Part shown: positions 51,512 to 61,145 of the stretch, in pieces | Position numbering within the stretch: position 1 is the stretch's first letter | Layout of the letters: each line of letters starts with the position of its first letter | Source: Youngiibacter multivorans | Lineage (GTDB): Bacteria; Bacillota; Clostridia; Clostridiales; Clostridiaceae | DNA length: 64,000 bases | NCBI RefSeq assembly: GCF_017873395.1 | Contig: NZ_JAGGKC010000003.1 | Span: forward strand, 62,001 to 126,000 | Reading direction: 5' to 3' | Position numbers and translations under genes: made by a program | The notes under the pieces: generated by a model | Seen by the model: the letters and a program-made list of their open reading frames with translations, nothing else | What the model was told of the DNA's origin: nothing | Databases searched by the model: none

Positions 51512-52249
51512 TTGTCAGGACATTCAAAATGGCACAACATACAGGCCAAAAAAGGCAAAATGGACTCGAAAAGGGGCAAGATATTCACTAAGATCGGCAA
51601 GGAGCTCATCATGGCAGCCAAGGACGGCAGCAGTCCGGATACCAATGCAAAGCTCAGGGACGTAATTGCGAAGGCAAAGGCTGCAAACATGCCAATGGAC
51701 AACATAACCAGGGCGATAAAGAAAGGTGCCGGCGAACTCGAAAGTGTGAATTATGAAGATATCACATACGAGGGCTATGGACCTAACGGAGTTGCTGTAA
51801 TTGTTCAGTCCTATACTGACAACAAGAACAGGACCGCAGGAAATGTAAGGCACACTTTCGACAAGTTCGGAGGGAATCTCGGGACATCAGGTTCAGTCAC
51901 ATTCATGTTCAACAAGAAGGGCCAGCTGGTCATTGAGAAGACTGATGAACTGGATGAGGAAGAGCTGATGATGCTTGCACTTGAAGCAGGAGCCGAGGAT
52001 TTCAGTGCTGAAGAAGAGGTATACGAAGTGATTACCGCACCGGAGGAATTCGATGCAGTGAAGGCAGCGCTTGAGGCACAAGGAATTGAATTCCTTGAAG
52101 CTGAAATCACTATGATTCCAAATGTATACACTGATCTTGACATGGAAGCATCTGAGAAGTTCCAGAAGCTTCTCGACAAGCTTGATGAGGATGATGATGT
52201 GGATTCGGTATGGCACAATGCTGAGTTTGCAGAGGGATTTGAAGATTAG
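51512..52249 (+). CDS. yebC: YebC/PmpR family protein
   Basis: The 245-residue protein starts SGHSKWHNIQAKKGKMDSKRGK, the family signature, and continues with GYGPNGVAVIVQSYTDNKNRT and an acidic C-terminus. Members act as transcription regulators or, in newer work, as translation factors at proline-rich stretches. The start is TTG with GGAGGAGATAG upstream. Confidence 0.95.
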   Translation: MSGHSKWHNIQAKKGKMDSKRGKIFTKIGKELIMAAKDGSSPDTNAKLRDVIAKAKAANMPMDNITRAIKKGAGELESVNYEDITYEGYGPNGVAVIVQSYTDNKNRTAGNVRHTFDKFGGNLGTSGSVTFMFNKKGQLVIEKTDELDEEELMMLALEAGAEDFSAEEEVYEVITAPEEFDAVKAALEAQGIEFLEAEITMIPNVYTDLDMEASEKFQKLLDKLDEDDDVDSVWHNAEFAEGFED

Positions 52250-52281
52250 GACTTCCATCTCATATTGAGGGAGGTACACAA

Positions 52282-53094
52282 ATGTTTGATTTTCTGAACG
52301 GTATGTCACCAATAACCCAGGCACTCATGGCCACCATGTTCACATGGTTCGTAACTGCGCTTGGAGCATCGCTTGTCTTCTTCTTCAAGACCATCAACAA
52401 GAAGGTATTCGATGCGATGCTTGGCTTTGCTGCAGGAATAATGATTGCTGCAAGCTTCTGGTCGCTGCTCAACCCAGGAATCACTCTTGCAGAAGAAATG
52501 GGCTATGTGGCCTGGGTCCCTGCAGCCATTGGCTTCATGGGCGGAGGTATTTTCCTTTATATTGTCGACAGACTGCTTCCACACCTTCACCAGGGTCTTG
52601 CAACTAACAAAGCCGAGGGAATAAAGACCTCATGGCAGAGAAGTATACTCCTGGTACTTGCAATAACCCTTCATAACATACCTGAAGGCCTTGCGGTAGG
52701 TGTGGCATTTGGTGCTGTATACCATGGCATCTCCACAGCTTCACTTGCCGGGGCAGTAGCCCTTGCGATAGGTATTGGACTTCAGAACTTCCCTGAAGGA
52801 GCAGCGGTATCAATACCTCTCAGAAGGGAAGGGATGTCAAGGTTCAAGGCGTTCATTCTGGGACAGGCTTCAGGTATCGTAGAACCAATAGCTGGTGTAC
52901 TCGGTGCCTATCTTGTTTCGATAATGAGACCGATACTGCCATATGCGCTTTGCTTCGCAGCTGGTGCCATGATATATGTGGTAATCGAAGAGCTGATCCC
53001 GGAAGCCCAGTCAAATGGGAATTCCGATGTGGCGACCATGGGAGCTTTGATAGGATTTACTGTCATGATGGTACTTGATGTGGCTTTGGGATAA
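52282..53094 (+). CDS. ZIP-family metal transporter
   Basis: The 270-residue membrane protein has about eight helices and the two metal-binding helices with HNIPEGLAVGVAFG and QNFPEGAAVSIPLR, as in ZIP proteins of the GufA/ZIP11 subgroup. It probably imports zinc or another divalent ion. GGGAGG precedes the ATG. It follows yebC by about 30 bases. A strong terminator follows. Confidence 0.92.
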   Translation: MFDFLNGMSPITQALMATMFTWFVTALGASLVFFFKTINKKVFDAMLGFAAGIMIAASFWSLLNPGITLAEEMGYVAWVPAAIGFMGGGIFLYIVDRLLPHLHQGLATNKAEGIKTSWQRSILLVLAITLHNIPEGLAVGVAFGAVYHGISTASLAGAVALAIGIGLQNFPEGAAVSIPLRREGMSRFKAFILGQASGIVEPIAGVLGAYLVSIMRPILPYALCFAAGAMIYVVIEELIPEAQSNGNSDVATMGALIGFTVMMVLDVALG

Positions 53095-53151
53095 GTTTTG
53101 ATCTCAAACTATATTGAATCAATATAAGGTATTGATAACAACCGATAGTAT

Positions 53152-53196
53152 AAAAGGGTGGTTATAAACAAATTAGTTTATAACCACCCTTTTTAT
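53152..53196. terminator. Bidirectional terminator after the ZIP gene
   Basis: AAAAGGGTGGTTATAAAC and GTTTATAACCACCCTTTT form an 18-bp perfect stem with an AAATTA loop, between convergent genes. Confidence 0.92.
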
Positions 53197-53220
53197 AGCA
53201 TAGTAATGGATGTAGATGTA

Positions 53221-53448
53221 TTAAAGTACAGTGCCTAGTATAATGAATCCAAATAAGAATGCTGTAACTAAGAATATTACTCCAAAGCACCCCCACAATT
53301 GATGAGCAGCTTGTTTACCTATTCTACCGTAAAGAATGTGATCTGCAACTTTCTTTGCTTCATTGCGAGTATTTGGATTTGATGAATTCCTAGATACCAT
53401 CTTAGCAATAATTAGTACAATAAGAGCAATGATAATGAATTGTGGCAA
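53221..53448 (-). CDS. Small two-helix membrane protein
   Basis: The 75-residue protein begins PQFIIIALIVLIIAKMVSR (first hydrophobic helix), has a polar middle with NEAKKVADHILYGRIGKQAAHQLW, and ends with a second hydrophobic helix (FGVIFLVTAFLFGFIILGTVL). The start is TTG with AAAGGAAG eight bases upstream. No family recognised. It shares the ZIP gene terminator and its base composition is more AT-rich than its neighbours. Confidence 0.6.
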   Translation of the reverse strand: MPQFIIIALIVLIIAKMVSRNSSNPNTRNEAKKVADHILYGRIGKQAAHQLWGCFGVIFLVTAFLFGFIILGTVL

Positions 53449-53793
53449 TCTCGCACTTCCTTTCTAAAGACATTATTAACTAGATATAATAAGTATATAT
53501 AAAATAAAATAAATATCAATAGATCTGGGAATAAATATAATTATCTCAATATATTATTGTAATTGTATTATAATTGGTAAAATATGTATGACTAACTTCA
53601 ATTAATGTTTATTTTTTGCTAACAGATTAATAACAAGTTATAAATAATATATATTTTACTGAGGAATAATTGGTAACGGTTGGCAATTGTTACCCGGTAC
53701 CGATTTACTTTGAAAATTAAACCATTTTTAAGCTTCTCAAAAGGCCTTGATAAATAATGAGTATTATCATTTGACGTGGGCAGGTGATAAGGA
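53449..53793. other. AT-rich intergenic region
   Basis: About 345 bases, very AT-rich. A short inverted repeat GGTAAC...GTTACC lies near 53671-53696, and ATAAT-GAGT-ATTAT near 53754. These may be regulatory for the zinc-ribbon gene. I see no gene here. Confidence 0.5.
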
Positions 53794-54558
53794 TTGGAAT
53801 GCAGGAATTGCAGATATGAAAACCCGGTCGGAAGCAGATTCTGCAGCCAGTGCGGCAAACCCTTCGCTGGAATGGAGGGTTACGATAAAGTGAGCCTTGG
53901 CGAATATGATGAAGCGAATGACATGATAGCAAATCCTCTTACTGAGGATTACATATATGACAGGGACGCCTCCCTGAAGAAGAAAAGCGGCAGACAGGGC
54001 GGGATATTCCTGAGGCTTGTTCTGATTGTGTTTCTTGCAGTGGCAGCGATTCTTGCTTTTTACAGCGTTGATCTGGCAGTTGCAACTAACCAGAAACGCA
54101 CCGAAGAAGCAGTGATGCTTGCCAACCAGAAAAAAGAGGCTGAAGAGCTGGCAAAGCTTGAAAACTACAGGGAAAAGTATGGCACAGTGGTTTCGGGATT
54201 TGAGGAGCAGGGTGCCCTGATAGATGAGAGCGTGGCCTCAATCGGGAAGCTCAACCTAAATAGCTTCTTCAAGGGGCTTGGACTGGGGACTGCAGCTGAC
54301 GGCCTGGTTGACAGGCTGCTGGATGTATCTACTGTAAAGTCCATGAGGGAAAACAGCCAGACTCTTGATGTCCTTGTGGGAGAACTTGCAAACCCGCCAA
54401 AGACTTTTGAGGGCAAGTATGAGCTTATGGAAAAGCTGCTCGAGACAGAAAAGGAGATTGTGACATATTTCGAGAATTCTGTCACCAGCGAGGAACGAGA
54501 AAAGCTTGAAGAGTTAAGGGTTGAATACACAAAGCTGATAACAGACATAAATAGATGA
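53794..54558 (+). CDS. Zinc-ribbon single-pass membrane protein
   Basis: The 254-residue protein starts with a treble-clef zinc ribbon (CRNCRYENPVGSRFCSQCGKPF). It then has an acidic cytoplasmic linker, one membrane helix near residues 71-93 (FLRLVLIVFLAVAAILAFYSV) and an external helical, probably coiled-coil, domain. Such zinc-ribbon membrane proteins are common in Firmicutes and mostly uncharacterised. TTG start with AGGTGA upstream. Monocistronic, with a terminator after it. Confidence 0.75.
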   Translation: MECRNCRYENPVGSRFCSQCGKPFAGMEGYDKVSLGEYDEANDMIANPLTEDYIYDRDASLKKKSGRQGGIFLRLVLIVFLAVAAILAFYSVDLAVATNQKRTEEAVMLANQKKEAEELAKLENYREKYGTVVSGFEEQGALIDESVASIGKLNLNSFFKGLGLGTAADGLVDRLLDVSTVKSMRENSQTLDVLVGELANPPKTFEGKYELMEKLLETEKEIVTYFENSVTSEEREKLEELRVEYTKLITDINR

Positions 54559-54564
54559 TTAAAT

Positions 54565-54601
54565 GAAGCTGTCGATTTTTTTCGATATGCTTCTTTTTTA
54601 T
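54565..54601 (+). terminator. Terminator of the zinc-ribbon gene
   Basis: GAAGC-TCGAT and ATCGA-GCTTC-type arms with a T-rich loop, followed by six T. Confidence 0.7.
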
Positions 54602-54684
54602 GTTGATTTTTGGAATAGTCAGGAGTACAATTAGTATAAGCAAATATTTAGAGAGCAAACATAAGCTTATGAGAGGTGAATGCA

Positions 54685-55788
54685 GTGACTGACCGTGAAA
54701 AGGAGATCCTCGACATAATAAGGAAAGATCCCATGATATCCCAGAAGGATATCGCAGAAATGCTTGGGATCACAAGATCATCAGTAGCTGTGCATATTGC
54801 TAACCTGATGAAGAAGGGCGCTGTGAAGGGCAAGGGATATGTGCTGGATGACGAGAGCTATGTGACTGTGATTGGTGGCTGCAATATGGATATCTCGGGT
54901 TCCCCATATGGGAAGCTGTCCGGAAGGGACTCGAATCCCGGAAGCGTTACTTTTTCCCCTGGAGGTGTCGGAAGGAACATTGCTGAAAATCTGGCAAGAC
55001 TGGGGCTTCCGGTCAAGCTTATTTCAGTAGTTGGCGACGATGAAAGCGGAAGGCGTCTGCTTGAGGAAACGAGAGCAGCAGGAGTCGATGTCTCACATAT
55101 AAGGAAGATTACCGGAGAGTCCACAGGCATATACCTCTCGGTACTTGATGAAGATAAAGACATGTATATCGCTGTTTCATCCATGGAGATTTACGACAAG
55201 CTCGACACGTCATATCTACTTGACAAGATGCCGATTCTTGAAAGAAGCAGGGTGTCGGTGTTCGATGCAAACCTTAGTTATGATGTTATCGAGACAGCAC
55301 TGGGAATGGCACAGAAAAACATGAAATACCTGGACACAGTTTCCATTACAAAGGCGCTGAGGATAAAGGACCTGATCGGAAGATTCGACTGCATAAAGCC
55401 AAACAGGCTGGAAGCGGAGGCCATTTCCGGTATTAGCGCTGAGGGCCATTCAGGTCTTCTGAAGAACGCAGATCACTTTCATGAGATCGGAGTGTCAAAG
55501 GTGTTCATATCTCTAGGACCAGATGGCACATTCTTCAGTGACGGAACCGACAGAGGAATCTGCAGAGCGCTCAAGGTGGACATAAGGAGCGCGACAGGAG
55601 CTGGAGATGCATTTCTTGCAGGCGCAGTATATGCAGAAACCGAAGGCTTTGATATAAGGGATGCTGCGATTTTTGGAACTGGGGCTTCACTAATCAATCT
55701 TGCTTCTAGCGATACGATCAACAAAAACACAAGTGTTGAATCAATAAATAAAATTATGGAGGGTAATTATGAAATCAACAGAATTTGA
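54685..55788 (+). CDS. psuK: Pseudouridine kinase with N-terminal winged helix
   Basis: PsuK phosphorylates pseudouridine. The 367-residue protein has an N-terminal HTH (MISQKDIAEMLGITRSSVAVHIANLM) of about 60 residues fused to a PfkB kinase domain with VIGGCNMDISG, GGVGRNIAENLARLG and the catalytic RSATGAGDAFLAG. The HTH fusion is common in Firmicutes and may allow autoregulation. GTG at 54685 lies seven bases after AGAGGTG; GTG 54676 is the alternative. It overlaps psuG by 20 bases, which fixes its substrate as pseudouridine. Confidence 0.92.
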   Translation: MTDREKEILDIIRKDPMISQKDIAEMLGITRSSVAVHIANLMKKGAVKGKGYVLDDESYVTVIGGCNMDISGSPYGKLSGRDSNPGSVTFSPGGVGRNIAENLARLGLPVKLISVVGDDESGRRLLEETRAAGVDVSHIRKITGESTGIYLSVLDEDKDMYIAVSSMEIYDKLDTSYLLDKMPILERSRVSVFDANLSYDVIETALGMAQKNMKYLDTVSITKALRIKDLIGRFDCIKPNRLEAEAISGISAEGHSGLLKNADHFHEIGVSKVFISLGPDGTFFSDGTDRGICRALKVDIRSATGAGDAFLAGAVYAETEGFDIRDAAIFGTGASLINLASSDTINKNTSVESINKIMEGNYEINRI

Positions 55789-56695
55789 AAAGTACATGGA
55801 CATTGCACCAGAGGTGAAGGAAGCGCTTGAAAAGGGATTGCCGGTGGTCGCACTGGAATCAACTATAATAACCCACGGGATGCCATTCCCGCAGAACGTA
55901 GAGACTGCACTTATGGTTGAGGATGAAATCAGAAAGTACGGAGCAGTGCCTGCCACCATGGCGATAATCAAAGGAAGGCTGAAGGTGGGACTGAGCCGTG
56001 AAGAGCTTGACTACGTGGGATCTGCAAAGGATGTAGTGAAATGCTCTAGAAGAGACATACCATTCGTAGTATCAGGAAAGAAGGATGGTGGTACTACCGT
56101 AGCTGCAACAATGATCATGGCTGATATGGCAGGAATAAAGGTGTTTGCAACAGGTGGAATTGGCGGTGTTCACAGGGGTGCTGAAACTTCAATGGACATA
56201 TCAGCTGACCTTGAAGAGTTCGCAAGGACAAATGTGGCTGTAGTATGTGCAGGAGCAAAATCCATCCTCGATATCGGTCTTACTCTTGAATACCTTGAAA
56301 CGAAGGGCGTCCCGGTTATCGGATACGGCACGGAGGAGCTGCCTGCGTTCTATACAAGGGAAAGTGGCTTTAATGTCGACTACAGGCTTGACAGCCCTGA
56401 GGAAATCGCTGAGTCACTTAAAATAAAATGGGGAATGGGACTAGATGGCGGAGCGATAATCGCAAATCCGATTCCAGAAGAGTATGCAATGGACAAGGCT
56501 GTCATCGATACGGCAATTTCTCAGGCTCTAGCAGATGCCAAGGCAGAAGGTATAAAGGGCAAGAAGGTTACACCTTTCATACTTGAGAAGGTCATGGAGC
56601 TTACAGGCGGAGAGTCACTTGAATCGAACATACAGCTTGTGCTCAACAATGCGAAGGTAGCTTCATGGATTGCTGCAGGTCTTTCCAAAATTTAA
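55769..56695 (+). CDS. psuG: Pseudouridine-5'-phosphate glycosidase
   Basis: PsuG cleaves the C-glycosidic bond of pseudouridine phosphate to uracil and ribose-5-phosphate. The 308-residue protein has VVALESTIITHGMPFPQN near residue 27, KDGGTTVAATMIMA and TGGIGGVHRGAE, typical of the family. GGAGGG precedes the ATG inside the psuK tail. Together the two genes form a complete pseudouridine salvage pathway. No dedicated transporter is adjacent. Confidence 0.95.
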   Translation: MKSTEFEKYMDIAPEVKEALEKGLPVVALESTIITHGMPFPQNVETALMVEDEIRKYGAVPATMAIIKGRLKVGLSREELDYVGSAKDVVKCSRRDIPFVVSGKKDGGTTVAATMIMADMAGIKVFATGGIGGVHRGAETSMDISADLEEFARTNVAVVCAGAKSILDIGLTLEYLETKGVPVIGYGTEELPAFYTRESGFNVDYRLDSPEEIAESLKIKWGMGLDGGAIIANPIPEEYAMDKAVIDTAISQALADAKAEGIKGKKVTPFILEKVMELTGGESLESNIQLVLNNAKVASWIAAGLSKI

Positions 56696-56810
56696 TCCTT
56701 GTTTAATCCTTTGCTGTTATCATTAACTCATGATTAATCGATGATTGATCCATGATAAAGCATAAGGGAGTAGTGCCTCAGGAAGCATAGGGCTCCAAGG
56801 GGGATTTTGA

Positions 56811-57134
56811 ATGAAAACTGGAAACATTTTTGGAATGATCATAGGCGGGCTGATTCTATTCTTCATAATATCAATAGCAATCACTGCATTGCCCTACATA
56901 GCGATATTCATCCTCATATGGTATGTGGTTTCGAGGGTTCTCAGGCCGACTATGAACAAATCCGGCGGAACCTACAGGACAGAATGGGAGGGGAAGAAGG
57001 ATACGACATCCAGCAATCCCCAGGAAACCAGGGGTCCCGAGGTTGACAATGTTGTCAAAAGCGTACAGGATGAAGATTTTTTCAGACAGACACATGATGT
57101 TGTTGATGTGGATTATGATGAGGAAGAAAAATAA
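56811..57134 (+). CDS. Small membrane protein upstream of ruvA
   Basis: The 107-residue protein has a double hydrophobic region (IFGMIIGGLILFFIISIAITALPYIAIFILIWYVV, residues 6-40) and then a charged, acidic cytoplasmic tail ending DVVDVDYDEEEK. AAGGGGGATT precedes the ATG. No family recognised with certainty. It has its own terminator, so it is not part of the ruv operon. Confidence 0.65.
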   Translation: MKTGNIFGMIIGGLILFFIISIAITALPYIAIFILIWYVVSRVLRPTMNKSGGTYRTEWEGKKDTTSSNPQETRGPEVDNVVKSVQDEDFFRQTHDVVDVDYDEEEK

Positions 57135-57142
57135 TATATGAA

Positions 57143-57177
57143 TGCCGCAGGCTCCAGTCAATGGAGGCTGCGGTCTT
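57143..57177 (+). terminator. Terminator of the small membrane protein gene
   Basis: CCGCAG-CTCCA and TGGAG-CTGCGG arms with a GTCAA loop, followed by TCTTTTT. Confidence 0.85.
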
Positions 57178-57250
57178 TTTGTGTCCGTGAATATGGTTAG
57201 GACAGAGACTTCATGTTATCATAGAGGATAGGGAATCAGGAGGTGGCAGT

Positions 57251-57838
57251 TTGTACGACTATGTAAGAGGAATCTATATGGGAATATTGAAGGACTGTGT
57301 TGTGGTGGAAGCCGGGGGGCTTGGCTACAAGGTATTTACGTCCGGAAATACAATGGCTATGATGCCTGAGAAGAAGAAAGAGGTCATCCTTTATACAGTA
57401 CAGATCGTAAGGGAGGATTTCCTTGGTCTGTATGGCTTTTCAACAAGGGATGAGCTGGATCTGTTCCAGGTACTTATAACAATCAACGGAGTCGGACCGA
57501 AAGCTGCTTTGTCACTTTTATCGGTAAGTATGCCAGACAGGCTTAAGCTTGCGATAATAAACGGGAATGAAAGTCTGCTTATGAAAGCGCCTGGAATAGG
57601 CAAAAAGATAGCACAGAGGATAATACTTGAGCTGAAGGGCAAGCTGCATGCCGACGGCATCGATGGTGAGGAATCGGCAGAAGATACGTCAGCAGAGAAT
57701 ACGGAAAATGAAGCTCTCGCAGCACTTATTGCACTGGGTTATACCGACAGGGAAGCAAAAGGTGCGCTTAAGTCAGCTGGTGGCGGCTTAACTCTTGAAG
57801 ATTCCATCAAGGAATCATTGAAATTGCTTATGAGGTAG
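57251..57838 (+). CDS. ruvA: Holliday junction helicase subunit RuvA
   Basis: RuvA binds the four-way junction and loads RuvB. The 195-residue protein has the N-terminal OB domain (YDYVRGIYMG, GGLGYKVF, REDFLGLYGFSTRDELDLF), two helix-hairpin-helix motifs (LITINGVGPKAALSLLS, LMKAPGIGKKIAQRIILELK) and the C-terminal three-helix RuvB-binding domain. TTG start at 57251, eight bases after AGGAGGTG, matches the family start. It begins the ruvA-ruvB-queA-tgt run. Confidence 0.96.
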   Translation: MYDYVRGIYMGILKDCVVVEAGGLGYKVFTSGNTMAMMPEKKKEVILYTVQIVREDFLGLYGFSTRDELDLFQVLITINGVGPKAALSLLSVSMPDRLKLAIINGNESLLMKAPGIGKKIAQRIILELKGKLHADGIDGEESAEDTSAENTENEALAALIALGYTDREAKGALKSAGGGLTLEDSIKESLKLLMR

Positions 57839-57847
57839 GTGTGATAT

Positions 57848-58876
57848 ATGGATGACAGAATAACAGCAAGCGATTTCATTGAGGAGGACATATCAAGCGA
57901 GTTTTCCCTAAGGCCTTTGAGGCTTGCAGAGTATATCGGTCAGGAGAAGGTCAAGGACCGTCTCAAGGTGTTCATAAAGGCTGCGAAGATCAGAGGGGAG
58001 TCCCTTGACCATGTGCTGCTTCACGGACCACCGGGGCTTGGAAAGACTACACTTGCGAACATAATCGCCCGTGAAATGGGAGGTTCGCTCAAGGTAACCT
58101 CCGGACCTGCCATCGAAAGGGCAGGGGACCTTGCGGCTATAATGACTTCGCTGAAGGATAACGATGTGCTTTTCATAGATGAAATCCACAGGCTGTCAAG
58201 AACAGTTGAGGAGATACTATATCCCGCAATGGAGGATTATGCCCTGGACATTGTAATTGGAAAGGGAGCACAGTCCAAATCGATAAGGCTCGACCTTTCA
58301 AGGTTCACGCTAATCGGGGCAACAACCAGGGTAGGCCTTCTGACTTCTCCTCTCAGGGACAGGTTCGGGGTTCATCTGAGCATGGAGTACTATACCTATG
58401 ATGAGCTGAGGGAGATTATTACGAGGAGCGCAGGAATCCTAAACTGCAGGATAACCGACGAGGGTGCTCTTGCAATTGCAAGAAGGAGCAGAGGAACACC
58501 AAGGATAGCAAACAGACTTCTGAAAAGGGTAAGGGATTACTCTACTGTTCTTGGCAGGGATACAATAGATACTGAGTCCGCTTCAAGGGCACTTGACATG
58601 CTTGATGTTGATGAGGAAGGCTTTGACAGGATAGACAGGAAGATCCTGGAAGCTATAGTTAAGAATTTCGGAGGCGGACCTGTAGGTGCAGAGACACTCT
58701 CCTATTTCATTGGGGAGGAACTTGATACCATAGTCGATGTATATGAGCCATACCTCCTCCAGAAGGGGTTCCTTATAAGGACTCCTAGGGGAAGGTGCGC
58801 AACTAAAAGAGCTTATGACCATCTGGGAATAAATATGGATGATAAGGAAGAGGGACAGGCATCCCTGTTCGATTAG
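57848..58876 (+). CDS. ruvB: Holliday junction helicase ATPase RuvB
   Basis: AAA+ motor for branch migration. The 342-residue protein has Walker A GPPGLGKTTL near residue 60, Walker B FIDEIHRL, the sensor ATTRVGLLTSPLRDRFG and the C-terminal winged helix with RTPRGR. It starts nine bases after the ruvA stop, preceded by TAGGTGTGAT. Length and motifs are normal. Confidence 0.98.
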   Translation: MDDRITASDFIEEDISSEFSLRPLRLAEYIGQEKVKDRLKVFIKAAKIRGESLDHVLLHGPPGLGKTTLANIIAREMGGSLKVTSGPAIERAGDLAAIMTSLKDNDVLFIDEIHRLSRTVEEILYPAMEDYALDIVIGKGAQSKSIRLDLSRFTLIGATTRVGLLTSPLRDRFGVHLSMEYYTYDELREIITRSAGILNCRITDEGALAIARRSRGTPRIANRLLKRVRDYSTVLGRDTIDTESASRALDMLDVDEEGFDRIDRKILEAIVKNFGGGPVGAETLSYFIGEELDTIVDVYEPYLLQKGFLIRTPRGRCATKRAYDHLGINMDDKEEGQASLFD

Positions 58877-58889
58877 AAGGGAAATTGAT

Positions 58890-59915
58890 TTGAAGGTTAA
58901 TGATTTTTATTATGATCTTCCTGAGGAACTGATTGCTCAGCATCCTCTGGAAAAAAGGGACAGTTCGAGACTGATGGTAGTTGACAGGGTTAGCGGTGAG
59001 ATATCGCACAGGGTATTTTCAGACCTTCCGGAATATCTGACAGAAGGCGATGTGCTTGTGATGAACGACACCAGGGTAATCCCTGCAAGGCTTATCGGGT
59101 CCAAGGAAGGCTCGGGAGGAAAGATCGAGTTCCTGCTCCTGAAGAGGAAAGACAAGGATACCTGGGAAGCTTTAGCAAAGCCTGGAAGGCGTGCAAGGCC
59201 AGGAGCCAGGTTCACCTTCGGAGAGGGACTCCTTTCGGCTGAAGTTGTTGAGGTCCTCGATGACGGAAACAGGATAGTAAGGTTCGAGTATGAAGGCGTA
59301 TTCGAGGAGATCCTTGACACTCTGGGAGAGATGCCGCTTCCTCCCTATATTACTGAAAAGCTCTTGGACAGGGAAAGGTATCAGACAGTCTACTCGAGAG
59401 AAGAGGGGTCTTCAGCGGCACCGACAGCTGGGCTTCACTTCACGCCCGAGCTGCTGGAGAGGATCAGGGAAAAGGGTGTGGAAACTGTGTTCCTGACTCT
59501 TCACGTGGGGCTCGGGACATTCAGGCCGGTGAAGGTTGAGGATATCGATGCTCACGTTATGCATTCAGAATACTTTTCAATATCAAGGGAGACTGCAGAC
59601 AGGATCAACGCTGCGAAGGCTGAAGGAAGAAGAGTGATATCAGTAGGCACCACTTCAACCAGGACCCTCGAGACGGTGGCTGATGATAAGGGATATGTAA
59701 GGGAAGTGTCGGGATGGACCGACATATTCATATATCCCGGCATCAGGTTCAAATGCGTCGATGCTCTGATCACTAACTTCCATCTGCCGGAATCAACGCT
59801 TATAATGCTGGTGTCAGCACTGGCGGGAAAGGAGAAGACCATGGAGGCCTACAGGACGGCTGTCGGGATGAAGTACAGATTCTTCAGCTTCGGCGACTCC
59901 ATGTTCATTAAATAA
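58890..59915 (+). CDS. queA: S-adenosylmethionine:tRNA ribosyltransferase-isomerase
   Basis: QueA makes epoxyqueuosine in tRNA. The 341-residue protein starts KVNDFYYDLPEELIAQHPLEKRDSSR and contains VLVMNDTRVIPARL and PTAGLHFTPELLERI. TTG at 58890 follows AGAAGGG by eight bases and is the conserved start; the frame is open back to 58839 inside ruvB. Adjacent to tgt, so it belongs to queuosine modification. Confidence 0.95.
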   Translation: MKVNDFYYDLPEELIAQHPLEKRDSSRLMVVDRVSGEISHRVFSDLPEYLTEGDVLVMNDTRVIPARLIGSKEGSGGKIEFLLLKRKDKDTWEALAKPGRRARPGARFTFGEGLLSAEVVEVLDDGNRIVRFEYEGVFEEILDTLGEMPLPPYITEKLLDRERYQTVYSREEGSSAAPTAGLHFTPELLERIREKGVETVFLTLHVGLGTFRPVKVEDIDAHVMHSEYFSISRETADRINAAKAEGRRVISVGTTSTRTLETVADDKGYVREVSGWTDIFIYPGIRFKCVDALITNFHLPESTLIMLVSALAGKEKTMEAYRTAVGMKYRFFSFGDSMFIK

Positions 59916-59916
59916 C

Positions 59917-61047
59917 ATGTATACTTTATTGAAAACAGAAGGATCTGCGAGAAGAGGAAGGCTTACGACGCCACACGGCGATATCGAGACTCCCGTATTC
60001 ATGAATGTAGGTACTCTTGCGGCAATCAAGGGTGCGGTATCTTCAATGGACCTCAAGGAGATCGGCTGCCAGGTGGAGCTGTCTAACACTTATCATCTGC
60101 ACCTCAGACCAAGCGACAAGGTCATAAGGAAGCTTGGGGGATTGCATAAGTTCATGAACTGGGACAGGCCCATACTGACTGATTCCGGTGGATTCCAGGT
60201 TTTCTCCCTGGCCTCAATGAGGAAGATAAAGGAAGAGGGCGTATATTTCAGCTCCCATATAGATGGCAGCAAGATATTCATGGGTCCTGAGGAATCCATG
60301 AGGATACAGTCCAATCTGGCATCGACCATAGCGATGGCATTCGATGAATGCGTTGAAAATCCAGCCCCGAGAGATTATGTGGAAAGGTCTGTGGAACGTA
60401 CGACAAGATGGCTTGACCGATGCAGGAAAGAGATGGACAGGCTGAACTGCCTTGAGGATACCATAAACAGAAAGCAGATGCTGTTTGCCATAAACCAGGG
60501 AGGCACCTACAAGGACCTGAGAGTGCTTCATGCAAGGCAGATTTCCGGAATGGACATGGATGGATTTGCCATAGGAGGTCTTGCAGTCGGTGAAACGCAT
60601 GATGAGATGTATGATGTCATCGAAGCTGTAGTACCGCACCTGCCTAAGGACAAACCAATTTACCTTATGGGCGTGGGACTTCCCGAAAACATACTGGAAG
60701 CTGTCGACAGGGGAGTGGATTTCTTTGATTGTGTCCTTCCGGCAAGAAACGGAAGGCATGGCCATGTGTTCACAAATTCAGGCAGGCTGAACCTCAACAA
60801 CGCGAGGTTCGAGACTGATGATGCTCCAATAGATTCCACCTGCAGCTGTCCGACCTGTAAAAGCTATACCAGGGCATATATCAGGCACCTGTTCAAGGCG
60901 AAGGAGATGCTTGCAATGAGGCTGTGTGTTCTACACAATCTGCACTTTTACAACACAATGATGACAGAGATAAGGGACGCACTTGATAACGGTACTTTCA
61001 GTGAATATAAGGAACGAAAGCTTGCCATGGTAAGGGGTAAATTATAG
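59917..61047 (+). CDS. tgt: tRNA-guanine transglycosylase
   Basis: Tgt swaps guanine 34 for preQ1 in tRNAs with GUN anticodons, which include tRNA-Tyr. The 376-residue protein has the catalytic region TDSGGFQVFSL near residue 90, GGLAVGE, the nucleophile Asp in DCVLPARNGRHGHVFT and the zinc ligands CSCPTC with a downstream His. It starts one base after the queA stop. No strong terminator follows before yajC. Confidence 0.97.
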   Translation: MYTLLKTEGSARRGRLTTPHGDIETPVFMNVGTLAAIKGAVSSMDLKEIGCQVELSNTYHLHLRPSDKVIRKLGGLHKFMNWDRPILTDSGGFQVFSLASMRKIKEEGVYFSSHIDGSKIFMGPEESMRIQSNLASTIAMAFDECVENPAPRDYVERSVERTTRWLDRCRKEMDRLNCLEDTINRKQMLFAINQGGTYKDLRVLHARQISGMDMDGFAIGGLAVGETHDEMYDVIEAVVPHLPKDKPIYLMGVGLPENILEAVDRGVDFFDCVLPARNGRHGHVFTNSGRLNLNNARFETDDAPIDSTCSCPTCKSYTRAYIRHLFKAKEMLAMRLCVLHNLHFYNTMMTEIRDALDNGTFSEYKERKLAMVRGKL

Positions 61048-61145
61048 CTTCTTGTAATCAAATAATGTACAATTTGTGAAAATCACTTTAATTCAAGGCG
61101 TTATTTAATTATAATAAGATATATTCATTTGAAGGAGTTGCATTG